Source of the DNA: Streptomyces aquilus
Lineage (GTDB): Bacteria; Actinomycetota; Actinomycetes; Streptomycetales; Streptomycetaceae
NCBI RefSeq assembly: GCF_003955715.1
Contig: NZ_CP034463.1
Location: 620,001 to 684,000 of the forward strand
Length of the DNA stretch: 64,000 nt
Direction of reading: 5' to 3'
The notes beneath the pieces are model-generated. The model saw only the letters and a program-made list of their open reading frames with translations, was not told the origin of the DNA and did no database searches. Both the position numbers and the translations under genes were made by a program. Below are positions 17,021 to 27,874 of the stretch, piece by piece (the stretch's first letter is position 1; each line of letters opens with the position of its first letter).

Positions 17021-18346
17021 CTACAGGCCCACGTCTCGGCTGCGGATGTCCTCCAGGGACTCGCGACGGACCAGGAGACGGGCGATGCCGTCGCGTACGG
17101 CGGTCACCGGCGGGCGCCCGACCAGGTTGTAGGCGGAGGCCATGGACAGGTGATACGCGCCGGCCACCGGTACGGCGAGCAGGTCGCCGGGGCGCACGTC
17201 GGCGGGGAGTTCGGCGTCGGCGGCCAGGATGTCGCCGGCCTCGCAGTGGCGGCCCACGACGGTCACCGAGGCCGGGGCCGCGGCGCTGTGGCGGCCGATC
17301 AGGCGGGGGGCGTAGCGGACGCCGTACAGGGCGGGGCGGGGGTTGTCGCTCATGCCCCCGTCCACGGCGACGTAGGTGTGCGAGCCGGTGTGCTTGACGG
17401 ACAGCACACGGTAGAGCGCGACGCCCGCCGGGCCCGCGATCGCCCGTCCCGGTTCGATGATCAGGCGAGGCACGGGGAGTCCGGACGCGCCGCAGGCGTC
17501 GCTGAGTTCGGTGCGGACCTTGCGGGCCAGTGACGTCAGGTCCAGGGCCGCCTCGCCGGGGCGGTAGGCGATGCCGTGGCCGCCGCCGAGATCGAGTTCG
17601 CGCAGGACCAGGCCGTGCTGTTCGTGCAGCCGTGCCATCAGTCCCACGATCCGCCGTACCGCCGCCAGATACGGCTTGACGCTGGTGATCTGCGATCCCA
17701 GGTGGCAGTGCAGGCCGGTGAGTTCGAGCTGCGGCTGGTCGAGTATGCGGGCGATGGCGTGCTGGGCGTAGCCGTCGGCGATGGACAGGCCGAACTTCTG
17801 GTCGTCGGTGCCGGTGCGGATCTTCTCGTGGCCACCGGCGCTGATGCCGGGGACGACCCGGACCATCACCTTCTGGTGACCGCCCGGGCCCACGGCCGCG
17901 GCCAGGCGCGCGATCTCCGAGGGGCTGTCGATGACGATCCGGCCGACTCCCAGGCGCAGGGCGGTCTCCAGGTCGCGGGGTGTCTTGGCGTTGCCGTGCA
18001 GCGTGATCCGCTCCGGCGGGAAGCCGGTGGTGACGGCGAGTTCCAGTTCGCCGGCCGAGCAGACGTCCAGGCCGAGGCCCTCCTCCTCGACCCAGTGCAC
18101 CATGGCCCGGCACAGGAACGCCTTGGCCGCGTACAGGACTTCGGCGTCGGGGAAGGCGTCCCGGTAGGTACGGCAGCGGTCGCGGACCTCGGCCTCGTCG
18201 AGGACGTAGACGGGGGTGCCGAAGCGGTCGGCGATCTCGGCGAGCGGTACGCCGCCGACGGCCGGGCCGCCGGGTACGGGTTCGGTGGTCGTGGCCGGCC
18301 ACACCGACAACTCGGCGGTCGTGGTGGGTTCGTGAACCGTGGTCAT
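17021..18346 (-). CDS. Diaminopimelate-decarboxylase-like fold III PLP decarboxylase
   Basis: 441 residues. The PLP lysine K75 lies in VLYAAKAFL, the HCHLGSQ motif at 213-219 and the GGG phosphate-binding loop at 254-256 are present, and C368 in the HCEAGD motif completes the active site. This makes it an active-looking amino-acid decarboxylase of the DapDC/ornithine-decarboxylase type. The first 30 residues are an unstructured extension. Compared with housekeeping LysA it lacks a lysine-pathway neighbour and sits with an oxoamine synthase and a SAV_915-like gene, so a specialised substrate is more likely. It begins 13 bp after the preceding stop, in an operon. Confidence 0.9.
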   Translation of the reverse strand: MTTVHEPTTTAELSVWPATTTEPVPGGPAVGGVPLAEIADRFGTPVYVLDEAEVRDRCRTYRDAFPDAEVLYAAKAFLCRAMVHWVEEEGLGLDVCSAGELELAVTTGFPPERITLHGNAKTPRDLETALRLGVGRIVIDSPSEIARLAAAVGPGGHQKVMVRVVPGISAGGHEKIRTGTDDQKFGLSIADGYAQHAIARILDQPQLELTGLHCHLGSQITSVKPYLAAVRRIVGLMARLHEQHGLVLRELDLGGGHGIAYRPGEAALDLTSLARKVRTELSDACGASGLPVPRLIIEPGRAIAGPAGVALYRVLSVKHTGSHTYVAVDGGMSDNPRPALYGVRYAPRLIGRHSAAAPASVTVVGRHCEAGDILAADAELPADVRPGDLLAVPVAGAYHLSMASAYNLVGRPPVTAVRDGIARLLVRRESLEDIRSRDVGL

Positions 18347-18359
18347 CGTCGTCTCCCCT

Positions 18360-18698
18360 TCAGACGGTTCGCAGTACGGGCGGCTCGGAAGGCGCCTGGG
18401 CGGCCGGCATCGGGGCCGGGGCGGTGAAGCGCGGGTCCACCGTGAGAGTCGTGACGCCCAGCGGGGCGGTCAGCGCACGCAGGGCGGGCTCGGCGAGGCG
18501 GATCCACGGCTGGTCCGGGCCGAGGGTGCCGGTCAGCCGGCGCTCGGAGGTGAAGCCGACGGCCGTACGGTCACCGAGCGGGGTGCGGAAGAGCCGGGCC
18601 GCACAGCCGGAGGAGCCCGGCCGGACCGGGACGTACAGGGGTCCGGCCGGGGACGGATCGGAGGGCTCGGGGTCGTCGTCGTAGAGGAGTTCCGCCAT
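18360..18698 (-). CDS. SAV_915/SseB-like small protein
   Basis: 112 residues, soluble, with a central stretch (ARLFRTPLGDRTAVGFTSE, WIRLAEPALRALTAPLGV) recognised as the Streptomyces SAV_915 family related to SseB-like domains. Function is unknown. The N-terminus is acidic (LLYDDDPEPSD) and the C-terminus is Pro/Ala-rich. It is the first gene of the operon with the decarboxylase. The operator array at 18814-18862 is 116 bp upstream. Confidence 0.8.
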   Translation of the reverse strand: MAELLYDDDPEPSDPSPAGPLYVPVRPGSSGCAARLFRTPLGDRTAVGFTSERRLTGTLGPDQPWIRLAEPALRALTAPLGVTTLTVDPRFTAPAPMPAAQAPSEPPVLRTV

Positions 18699-18813
18699 GA
18701 AGGGCCTCCTGGAATGCGCTGGTCGGGTGGTCCGGAGCGCCCCGGACGCGGGGAGGCGGACCGGGGCTTGCGATCGACGTTATGCCCGGGGTGCCCGGGG
18801 GTCGGACGGGTCC

Positions 18814-18905
18814 TGACGGGACGCTGACGACCAGCCGGACGACTTTGACGGGACGCTGACGCACCGGGGTGAAGGGCCCCGAACGGGTCGTCAGAGGTGT
18901 GTCAG
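18814..18905. promoter_or_regulatory. Direct-repeat operator array (11-21-11) between SAV_915-like and USP genes
   Basis: Plus-strand TGACG half-sites begin at 18814, 18825, 18846 and 18857, spaced 11, 21 and 11 bp; the flanking sequence is TGACGGGACGC in both pairs. A further pair in reverse orientation (CGTCAG at 18889, TGTCAG at 18900, 11 bp apart) is nearer the USP gene. The geometry is that of tandem OmpR/PhoB-type dimers on one helix face. Both divergent genes could be controlled. Confidence 0.65.
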
Positions 18906-18957
18906 GGAATCGCGCGGGGGCTGGGCGAACGCCTCGGCGCGGAGGTGTGATGGGGCC

Positions 18958-19536
18958 GTGGAAGCGATGTCCGAGTCCGGTCCGTCCTCAGCCGCCGCCC
19001 GTGTGGTCGTGGGGGTGAGCGGCTCTCCCGGGAGCCTCGTCGCGCTGCGTCGCGCGGCCGTCGAGGCCAGACGCCGCAGTGCCGTGCTCTGGCCTGTGCT
19101 GGCCTGGGAGCCGCCCGGTGGGGAGCTCGCCGCGCGTCGGTCCGCGGCAGCGGCCGTCCTGGTCGAGGACTGGGAGCGGATGGCGCGGGATCGGCTGCTC
19201 GACGCCCTGCGGGAGGTGTTCGGCAAGGAAGGCCCCGGGCTCCCCCTCCACGCCGTGCTCGCACGCGCTACGCCGGGCCGGGCGCTGGTCGCGACGGCCG
19301 ACCAGGAGGACGACCTCCTCGTACTCGGTGCCGGACGGCGCAGTCTGGCGCACCGCGCGCTGTGGCCGTCGGTCGGCCGCTACTGCCTCACCCATGCCGG
19401 CTGTCCCGTCCTCGTGCTGCCGCCCTCTCCGCTCCAGCCCGCGCTGGCAGCCGCACACCGGCGCAACGCATGGCGGCTGCGGCTGGACACGGGGCGGATG
19501 GAGAGGGAGTTCGCACGGGTGCCGCACGACGCCTGA
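18958..19536 (+). CDS. Universal stress protein (USP), single domain
   Basis: 192 residues. It opens VVVGVSGSPGSLVALRRA (beta-1 and phosphate loop) and has the nucleotide-binding GAGRRSLAHRALWPSVGRY segment near residue 120 with the following CPVLVLPP strand, all typical of ATP-binding USPs. The C-terminal 30 residues are a basic tail outside the fold. The GTG at 18958 follows a TGTGAT hexamer by 6 bp, suggesting a leaderless message; an ATG at 18967 is the alternative. It is divergent from the SAV_915 operon and convergent to kdpD. Likely a stress or dormancy factor. Confidence 0.88.
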   Translation: MEAMSESGPSSAAARVVVGVSGSPGSLVALRRAAVEARRRSAVLWPVLAWEPPGGELAARRSAAAAVLVEDWERMARDRLLDALREVFGKEGPGLPLHAVLARATPGRALVATADQEDDLLVLGAGRRSLAHRALWPSVGRYCLTHAGCPVLVLPPSPLQPALAAAHRRNAWRLRLDTGRMEREFARVPHDA

Positions 19537-19741
19537 CGGCATGCGACGCCGCGCCGCCGTTCAGCACGAGGGCCCGCATCGGATGGACCGGCCACCCCAA
19601 GGCTGCCGCCCGACGGTCGGGGCGCCACGACGGCACCCCCAGGATCCACCGCCGGCCCGAATGCGGCTTCAGCCAGGACTCAGCCACTGCCAGGACGCCA
19701 CCAGGCCCACAGCACGGCCGTGACCGGCGGTCTCCCCCACC

Positions 19742-22291
19742 TCAGGACGTGGCCGCCGCCGACACATCCGGCTGTTCGGGTCGGCGCTCGGGGGCCGTGC
19801 GTACGGTCAGCACCATCGTGAGGCCGCCGCCCGGAGTGTCCTCTGCGTGGATCGTGCCGCCCATCGCCTCGGTGAAGCCCCGAGCGACCGCGAGGCCGAG
19901 GCCGACGCCGGCGCCGCGCGGGGAGTCGCCGTAGCGCTGGAACGGTTCGAAGATGCGGTCCTTGGCCTCGTCGGGGACGCCCGGACCACGGTCGACCACG
20001 CGCACCTCGACGCGGTCGGCGAGGGCGCTCGCGGACACCAGGACCGTCTCGCCCGGCGGGCTGTACTTGACGGCGTTCTCGACGACGTTGGCGACGGCCC
20101 GTTCCAGCAGCCCCCGGTCGACGGCGACCATGGGAAGAGTCTCGGGGACGTCGAGCTCGACGCTGTCCTCGGGGACGCCGCCGAGCGCCATCGGGATGAC
20201 CTCGTCAAGGTCGGTCTCGCGGATGATCGGGGTGACGGTGCCGGTCTGGAGGCGGGACATGTCGAGGAGGTTGCCGACCAGGTGGTCGAGGCGGTCGGCG
20301 CCCTCCTCGATGGACTCCAGCAGTTCCGCCTGATCTTCCTCCGACCACTCGACATCGTCCGAACGCAGGGACGTGACCGCGGCCTTGATGCCGGCCAGCG
20401 GGGTGCGCAGGTCGTGCGACACGGCGGCCAGGAGAGCTGTCCGGATGCGGTTGCCCTCGGCGAGTGTGCGGGCCTGGTCGGCCTCCTCCTGGAGGCGCCG
20501 CCGGTCCAGGACCACGACGGCCTGTGCGGCGAAGGCCGCCAGGACCCTGCGGTCCTCGGCCGGCAGCACCCGTCCCGTCAGCGCGAGCGCCATGTGGTCG
20601 CCGACCGGTACGTCGACGTCCGCGTCGTCGGGAACCGCACAGGGACGCGAGCCCACGCTCCCGGCACAGGTCCAGGGCAGCACCTCGCTCTCGCGTTCCA
20701 GCAGCGCCACGGACTCCATGCCGAAGGTCTCACGGACCCGTTCCAGCAGCTCCTCCAGGCTGGTCTCGCCGCGCAGCACGTTCCCAGCCAGGAAGGAGAG
20801 AATCTCCGACTCGGCGCGCAGCCGGGCGGCCTGGTGGGTGCGGCGGGCCGCGAGGTCAACCACCGAGGCCACCGACACAGCGACCCCGACGAAGATCGCG
20901 ATGGCGACGATGTTCTTCGGGTCGGCGATCGTGAAGGTGTGGACCGGCGGGGTGAAGTACCAGTTCAGCAGCAGGGAGCCGGCCGCCGCCGAGGCCAGGG
21001 CGGGGAAGAGCCCGCCGAGCAGGGCGGCCGCCACCGTCAGCGTCAGGAACAGCAGCATGTCGTTGGCGAGCCCGACGTCGGGAGCCACACCGCTCAGCAG
21101 CCAGGTCAGCAGCACCGGGCCGCCGAGGCCGACCAGCCAGCCCCAGATCATGCGGGAACGGCCCAGCCGCGCACCCCGGTTGACCGGGAGTCCGCGCCCC
21201 TTGCCGGCCTCGTCGTGGGTGATCAGGTGCACGTCGAGGTCGGGTCCGGAGTCCCGGGCGACCGTCGCGCCGACGCCGGGGCCGAAGACGTACTGCCAGC
21301 CCTTGCGACGGGAGACACCGAGCACGATCTGGGTGGCATTGACCCCGCGCGAGAAGTCGAGCAGCGCGACCGGGATGTCCTCGCCGACGACGTGGTGGAA
21401 GGTGCCGCCCAGGTCCTCGACCAGCGTGCGCTGGACGGCCAGTTCCTTCGGAGAGGCGGCGGTGAGGCCGTCGCTGCGGGAGATGTACACGGCCAGCACC
21501 TCGCCGCCGGCGCCCTTCTCCGCGAGCCGGGCGGCCCGGCGTATCAGCGTCCGTCCCTCCGGACCACCGGTCAGGCCGACGACGATCCGCTCGCGCGAAC
21601 CCCAGATGGTGGAGACCTGGTGTTCGCTGCGGTACTCGGTCAGATAGGCGTCCACCCGGTCGGCCACCCACAGCAGGGCCAACTCCCGCAGGGCGGTGAG
21701 GTTTCCGGGGCGGAAGTAGTTGGACAGGGCCGCGTCGACCTTGTCCGGCTTATAGATGTTGCCGTGTGCCATCCGCCGCCGCAACGCCGGCGGGGACATG
21801 TCGACGAGCTCGATCTGGTCGGCGCGGCGCACGACCTCGTCGGGGACCGTCTCGCGCTGCCGTACCCCGGTGATCGACTCGACCACGTCCCCCAGGGACT
21901 CCAGGTGCTGGATGTTGACCGTGGAGATGACGTCGATGCCCGCGGCCAGCAGTTCCTCCACGTCCTGCCAGCGCTTGGTGTTGCGGGAGCCGGGGACGTT
22001 GGTGTGGGCCAGTTCGTCGACCAGGGCGACCTGGGGCCGGCGGGCCAGGACTGCGTCCACGTCCATCTCGGTGAAGAAGCTGTCCCGGTACTCCAGATCC
22101 TTGCGCGGAATCTGCTCCAGGCCGTGCAGCATCACCTCGGTGCGCGGCCGGTTGTGGTGCTCCACGAAGGCGACCACGCAGTCGGTGCCCCGCTCCACGC
22201 GGCGGTGTGCCTCGGAGAGCATCGCGTAGGTCTTGCCGACGCCGGGTGCCGCGCCGAGGTAGATCCGGAGTTTGCCGCGAACCATGGTCAT
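19742..22291 (-). CDS. kdpD: KdpD, potassium/turgor sensor histidine kinase
   Basis: 849 residues, starting MTMVRGKLRIYLG at an ATG overlapping the kdpE stop (ATGA). The KdpD N-terminal domain has Walker A GAAPGVGKT at 13-21. A USP-like domain follows, then four clustered membrane helices of DUF4118 near 400-500, a GAF-like segment, the HisKA H-box (AVSHDLRTPLAGI) and a HATPase with N-box NVVENAVKYSPPG, DRGPGVP and GVGLGLAV. All catalytic elements are present. It is last in the kdp operon, after kdpE, the reverse of the E. coli order. It senses low K+ or osmotic stress and phosphorylates KdpE. Confidence 0.95.
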   Translation of the reverse strand: MTMVRGKLRIYLGAAPGVGKTYAMLSEAHRRVERGTDCVVAFVEHHNRPRTEVMLHGLEQIPRKDLEYRDSFFTEMDVDAVLARRPQVALVDELAHTNVPGSRNTKRWQDVEELLAAGIDVISTVNIQHLESLGDVVESITGVRQRETVPDEVVRRADQIELVDMSPPALRRRMAHGNIYKPDKVDAALSNYFRPGNLTALRELALLWVADRVDAYLTEYRSEHQVSTIWGSRERIVVGLTGGPEGRTLIRRAARLAEKGAGGEVLAVYISRSDGLTAASPKELAVQRTLVEDLGGTFHHVVGEDIPVALLDFSRGVNATQIVLGVSRRKGWQYVFGPGVGATVARDSGPDLDVHLITHDEAGKGRGLPVNRGARLGRSRMIWGWLVGLGGPVLLTWLLSGVAPDVGLANDMLLFLTLTVAAALLGGLFPALASAAAGSLLLNWYFTPPVHTFTIADPKNIVAIAIFVGVAVSVASVVDLAARRTHQAARLRAESEILSFLAGNVLRGETSLEELLERVRETFGMESVALLERESEVLPWTCAGSVGSRPCAVPDDADVDVPVGDHMALALTGRVLPAEDRRVLAAFAAQAVVVLDRRRLQEEADQARTLAEGNRIRTALLAAVSHDLRTPLAGIKAAVTSLRSDDVEWSEEDQAELLESIEEGADRLDHLVGNLLDMSRLQTGTVTPIIRETDLDEVIPMALGGVPEDSVELDVPETLPMVAVDRGLLERAVANVVENAVKYSPPGETVLVSASALADRVEVRVVDRGPGVPDEAKDRIFEPFQRYGDSPRGAGVGLGLAVARGFTEAMGGTIHAEDTPGGGLTMVLTVRTAPERRPEQPDVSAAATS

Positions 22292-22971
22292 CCTTCGAAG
22301 CGGTAGCCCATGCCGGGCTCGGTGATGAGGTAGCGCGGATGGGACGGGTCCGCTTCCAGTTTGCGCCGCAGCTGGGCCATGTAGACCCGCAGGTAGTTGG
22401 TCTTGTTGCCCTGGGTGACGCCCCAGACCTCCTGGAGCAGATGCTTCTGCGTGATCAGCCGTCCCGGGTTGGTGATCAGGATCTCCAGCAGGTGCCACTC
22501 GGTGGGCGTGAGGCGTACGTCGCGGCTGTCCTTGTGCACTTTCCTGGCCAGCAGGTCGACGCTGAAGTCCGCCGTCTCGACCAGCGTCGTCCCGGTGGCG
22601 AGCGGGGTCTCCTCGGTGCGTCGTACGGCGGCCCGCAGCCTGGCCATCAGCTCGTCCATGCTGAACGGCTTGGTCACGTAGTCGTCGGCGCCCGCGTCGA
22701 GCGCGGCGACCTTCTCCTCGGACGCCTGCCGGGCGGACAGCACCAGGATCGGCACCCGGGTCCAGCCGCGCAGGCCCTTGATGACCTCGACGCCGTCCAT
22801 GTCGGGCAGGCCCAGGTCGAGCATGACGACATCGGGTTGCCGGGCGACCGCGAGCCGCAGCGCGGTGGCGCCGTCGGGGGCCGCGTCGACCCCGTACCGG
22901 CGTGCCTGGAGATTGATGATGAGGGCCCGTACGAGCTGCGGGTCGTCCTCCACCACCAGCACCCGTGTCAT
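22288..22971 (-). CDS. kdpE: KdpE, OmpR-family response regulator
   Basis: 227 residues. The receiver domain has acidic pocket E8-D9-D10, phosphoacceptor D52 and K101. The C-terminal winged helix (LTPTEWHLLEILITNPGRL, recognition helix TNYLRVYMAQLRRKLE) is KdpE-like. It lies 112 bp downstream of kdpC and overlaps kdpD by 4 bp. As the OmpR-type regulator inside the potassium region, it is the best candidate to bind the 11-bp-spaced direct-repeat arrays seen throughout it; this is inference. Confidence 0.95.
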   Translation of the reverse strand: MTRVLVVEDDPQLVRALIINLQARRYGVDAAPDGATALRLAVARQPDVVMLDLGLPDMDGVEVIKGLRGWTRVPILVLSARQASEEKVAALDAGADDYVTKPFSMDELMARLRAAVRRTEETPLATGTTLVETADFSVDLLARKVHKDSRDVRLTPTEWHLLEILITNPGRLITQKHLLQEVWGVTQGNKTNYLRVYMAQLRRKLEADPSHPRYLITEPGMGYRFEG

Positions 22972-23083
22972 CGGCGTGCGCCTTCCTGTCGTACGTCGTG
23001 GGGACGTGCCCGTGTCATGACTGCGGGAGTCGGCGCACCCGGTCGTCCGGGCCGCCGACTCCCCTGTGGGTCGTATAACGCCA

Positions 23084-23752
23084 TCAGCTCTTGGCCGTGA
23101 GTGCCTTGAGCGCGATGTTGAGCTCCAGGACGTTCACCCGGGGCTCCCCGATGAAGCCGAGGGTGCGGCCCGTGGTGTGCTCGTCGACCAGCTTCTGCAC
23201 CTGGGCGACGGTCAGGCCGTTCTTCTCGGCGATCCGGTGGACCTGGAGGTCGGCGTAGGCCGGGGAGATGTCCGGGTCCAGGCCGGAGCCGGAGGAGGTG
23301 ACCGCGTCGGCGGGCACCTCGGACGCCTTGACCTTGTAGTCGGCGGTCGAGTTGTCCTTGATGACCGCGGCCTTGGCGGCCTTGACCCACGCGATCAGGT
23401 CGGCGTTGTCACCGGAGCGGTTGGTGGCGCCGGACAGGATCAGCTTGTACTGGGTGTTGACGCTGTTAGTGCCCAGGCCGTTCTGCGGGCGGCCCTGGAA
23501 CCACTTCAGGTCGGGCGACGCGGTCTCCTCGCCCTTCTTCAGCGGCAGGTTGTACGACTGCCCGATGAGCGAGGAGCCGACGACCTTGCCGTCCGCCTTG
23601 ATCTCGGAGCCGTTCGCCTTGTCGTTGAACAGGGCCTGGGCGATGCCGGTGACGACCAGCGGGTAGATGACGCCGGTCACCAGGGTCAGCACGAGGAGGG
23701 CGCGCAGGCCCGCCCCGAGCAACCGGGCGGTGTTCGTAACCGAGTTGTTCAT
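23084..23752 (-). CDS. kdpC: KdpC, potassium-transporting ATPase subunit C
   Basis: 222 residues, with one N-terminal membrane helix (LLGAGLRALLVLTLVTGVIYPLV, about residues 10-32) and an extracytoplasmic domain with FQGRPQNGLGTNSVN and SGSGLDPDISPAYA motifs diagnostic of KdpC. It stabilises the KdpFABC complex. It begins 5 bp after kdpB. Length is slightly above the E. coli protein, as usual in actinobacteria. Confidence 0.96.
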   Translation of the reverse strand: MNNSVTNTARLLGAGLRALLVLTLVTGVIYPLVVTGIAQALFNDKANGSEIKADGKVVGSSLIGQSYNLPLKKGEETASPDLKWFQGRPQNGLGTNSVNTQYKLILSGATNRSGDNADLIAWVKAAKAAVIKDNSTADYKVKASEVPADAVTSSGSGLDPDISPAYADLQVHRIAEKNGLTVAQVQKLVDEHTTGRTLGFIGEPRVNVLELNIALKALTAKS

Positions 23753-23757
23753 GGCCT

Positions 23758-25886
<2,129 letters not shown>

Positions 25887-25890
<4 letters not shown>

Positions 25891-27551
25891 GACGCCAGCC
25901 CCTCGGCCAGCGGCCCCAGCCCCAGGGCCGGGAAGTAGGTCAGCCCGGTGATGATGAGGATCGCGCCCACCAGCAGACCGGTGAACAGCGGCTTCTCGGT
26001 GCGCAGGGTGCCCGCGGTGGCCGGCACCGGCTTCTGCTCGGCGAGCGAACCGGCGAGCGCCAGCACGAACACCATCGGCAGGAAGCGGCCCAGCAGCATG
26101 GCGAGGCCGAGCGTCGAGTTGAACCACTGCGTGTCCGCGTTCAGCCCGGCGAAGGCCGAACCGTTGTTGTTCGCGGCCGAGGAGTAGGCGTAGAGGATCT
26201 CGGAGAAGCCGTGGGCCCCCGAGTTCGTCATCGAGTTGCCCGGCGTGGGCAGGGCCATCGCCGCCGCGGTGAAGATGAGCACCAGCGCCGGGGTGATGAG
26301 GATGTAGCAGGCGGCCAGCTTGATCTCGCGGGTGCCGATCTTCTTGCCCAGGTACTCGGGCGTACGGCCGACCATGAGCCCGGCGATGAACACCGCGATG
26401 ATCGCCATGATCAGCATGCCGTAGAGGCCGGAGCCGGTACCGCCGGGCGCGATCTCGCCGAGCTGCATGCCCAGCATGGTGATGCCGCCGCCGAGGCCGG
26501 TGAAGGAGGAATGGAAGGAGTCCACGGCACCGGTCGAGGTCAGGGTGGTCGACACCGCGAAGATCGACGAGGCGCCGACCCCGATGCGGGTCTCCTTGCC
26601 CTCCATCGCCCCGCCGGCGATCTCGAACGCCGTGCCGTGGTGGGCGAACTCGGTCCACATCATCAGCGCGATGAAGCCGACCCAGATGGTGCCCATGGTC
26701 GCGAGGATCGCGTAGCCCTGCTTGATGGAACCGACCATGATGCCGAAGGTGCGGGTCAGCGCGAACGGGATGACCAGCAGCAGGAAGATCTCGAAGAGGT
26801 TCGTGAACGGGGTCGGGTTCTCGAACGGGTGGGCGCTGTTGGCGTTGAAGTAGCCGCCGCCGTTGGTACCGATCTCCTTGATGGCCTCCTGCGAGGCGAC
26901 CGCGCCGCCGTTCCACTGCTGCTGCCCGCCCATGAACTGGCCGACCTCGTGGATGCCGGAGAAGTTCTGGATGGCACCGCACGCCACCAGGACGATCGCG
27001 GCGACCACGGACAGCGGCACCAGGATGCGTACGACGCCACGCACCAGGTCGGACCAGAAGTTGCCGAGTTCACCGGTCCGCGAGCGGGCGAACCCGCGCA
27101 CGAGCGCCACCGCGACGGCGATCCCGACGGCCGCTGAGACGAAGTTCTGCACCGCCAGACCGGCTGTCTGCACGACATGCCCCATGGCCTGTTCGCCGTA
27201 GTACGACTGCCAGTTGGTGTTCGTGACGAAGGAGACCGCGGTGTTGAACGCCTGGTCCGGGTCGATGGAGGCGAACCCGAGCGAGCCGGGCAGCACGCCC
27301 TGGAGCCGCTGGAGGGCGTAGAGGAAGAGCACGCCCACCGCGGAGAAGGCGAGTACGCCGCGCAGGTAGGCGGGCCAGCGCATCTCCGTGTCGGGGTTGG
27401 CACCGATGCCCTTGTAGATCCACTTCTCGACGCGCCAGTGCTTGTCGGAGGAGTAGACCCTGGCCATGTAGGTGCCGAGGGGGATGTAGGCGAGCGCCAG
27501 TGCCCCTATGAGGGCGAGCAGCTGGAGCACGCCGGCGAGTACGGGACCCAT
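25887..27551 (-). CDS. kdpA: KdpA, potassium channel-like subunit
   Basis: 554 residues with about ten membrane helices and the four selectivity-filter-like segments of the SKT superfamily, such as [30 protein letters not shown] and NNNGSAFAG. It is the K+-selecting subunit of KdpFABC. Preceded by kdpF with an 8-bp gap and overlapping kdpB. Confidence 0.97.
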
Positions 27552-27559
27552 ATCGACTC

Positions 27560-27649
27560 TCAGAACCTCTCCGGGAAGATCAGGGCGAGGACGAGATAGC
27601 CCAGCAGGGCGACGGCCACGACGAGGCCGACGATGTTCTCGGCGGTCAC
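27560..27649 (-). CDS. kdpF: KdpF, small membrane subunit
   Basis: 29 residues starting at GTG ([20 protein letters not shown]...), a single hydrophobic helix ending FPERF, which fits the short KdpF stabilising subunit. The GTG overlaps the stop of the preceding 27-residue peptide by GTGA, indicating coupled translation. kdpA follows after 8 bp. Confidence 0.9.
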   Translation of the reverse strand: MTAENIVGLVVAVALLGYLVLALIFPERF

Positions 27650-27729
27650 AGCTTCGTCACCCCCTTGGCGACGAGAGCCACCAGCGCGAACACCGCGATC
27701 GTGGTGACGACGAAGGCCAGATCGGCCAT
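27646..27729 (-). CDS. 27-residue membrane micropeptide preceding kdpF
   Basis: Starts ATG at 27729 ([20 protein letters not shown] then AKGVTKL) and stops in the GTGA overlap with kdpF. It is one hydrophobic helix followed by a basic tail, like KdpF in size and topology but different in sequence. AGGAG lies 8 bp upstream (in CTAGGAGTTCGCG). It is the first gene of the kdp operon, downstream of the operator array at 27809. It may be a second KdpF-like subunit or a leader that couples translation. I know of no characterised function. Confidence 0.7.
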   Translation of the reverse strand: MADLAFVVTTIAVFALVALVAKGVTKL

Positions 27730-27808
27730 CGCGAACTCCTAGAAGAGGTTCGGAAGAGATAGGGACAGATAGAGGAAACCCTGGCTCTGGCCGGAATCGA
27801 CCGGCCGT

Positions 27809-27857
27809 TGACGAGTCCCTTACGGCGGCCCTCACACCTTTGACGGGACTCTTACGG
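27809..27857. promoter_or_regulatory. Direct-repeat operator array (11-21-11) upstream of the kdp operon
   Basis: Half-sites begin at 27809 (TGACGA), 27820 (TTACGG), 27841 (TGACGG) and 27852 (TTACGG): spacing 11, 21, 11. The block sits 80-128 bp upstream of the first kdp ORF and only 18 bp past the kimA stop. Reverse-strand CTATCT near 27768-27773 is a possible -10 between array and gene. Confidence 0.7.
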
Positions 27858-27874
27858 CCCCGTCCCCAAGGCCC

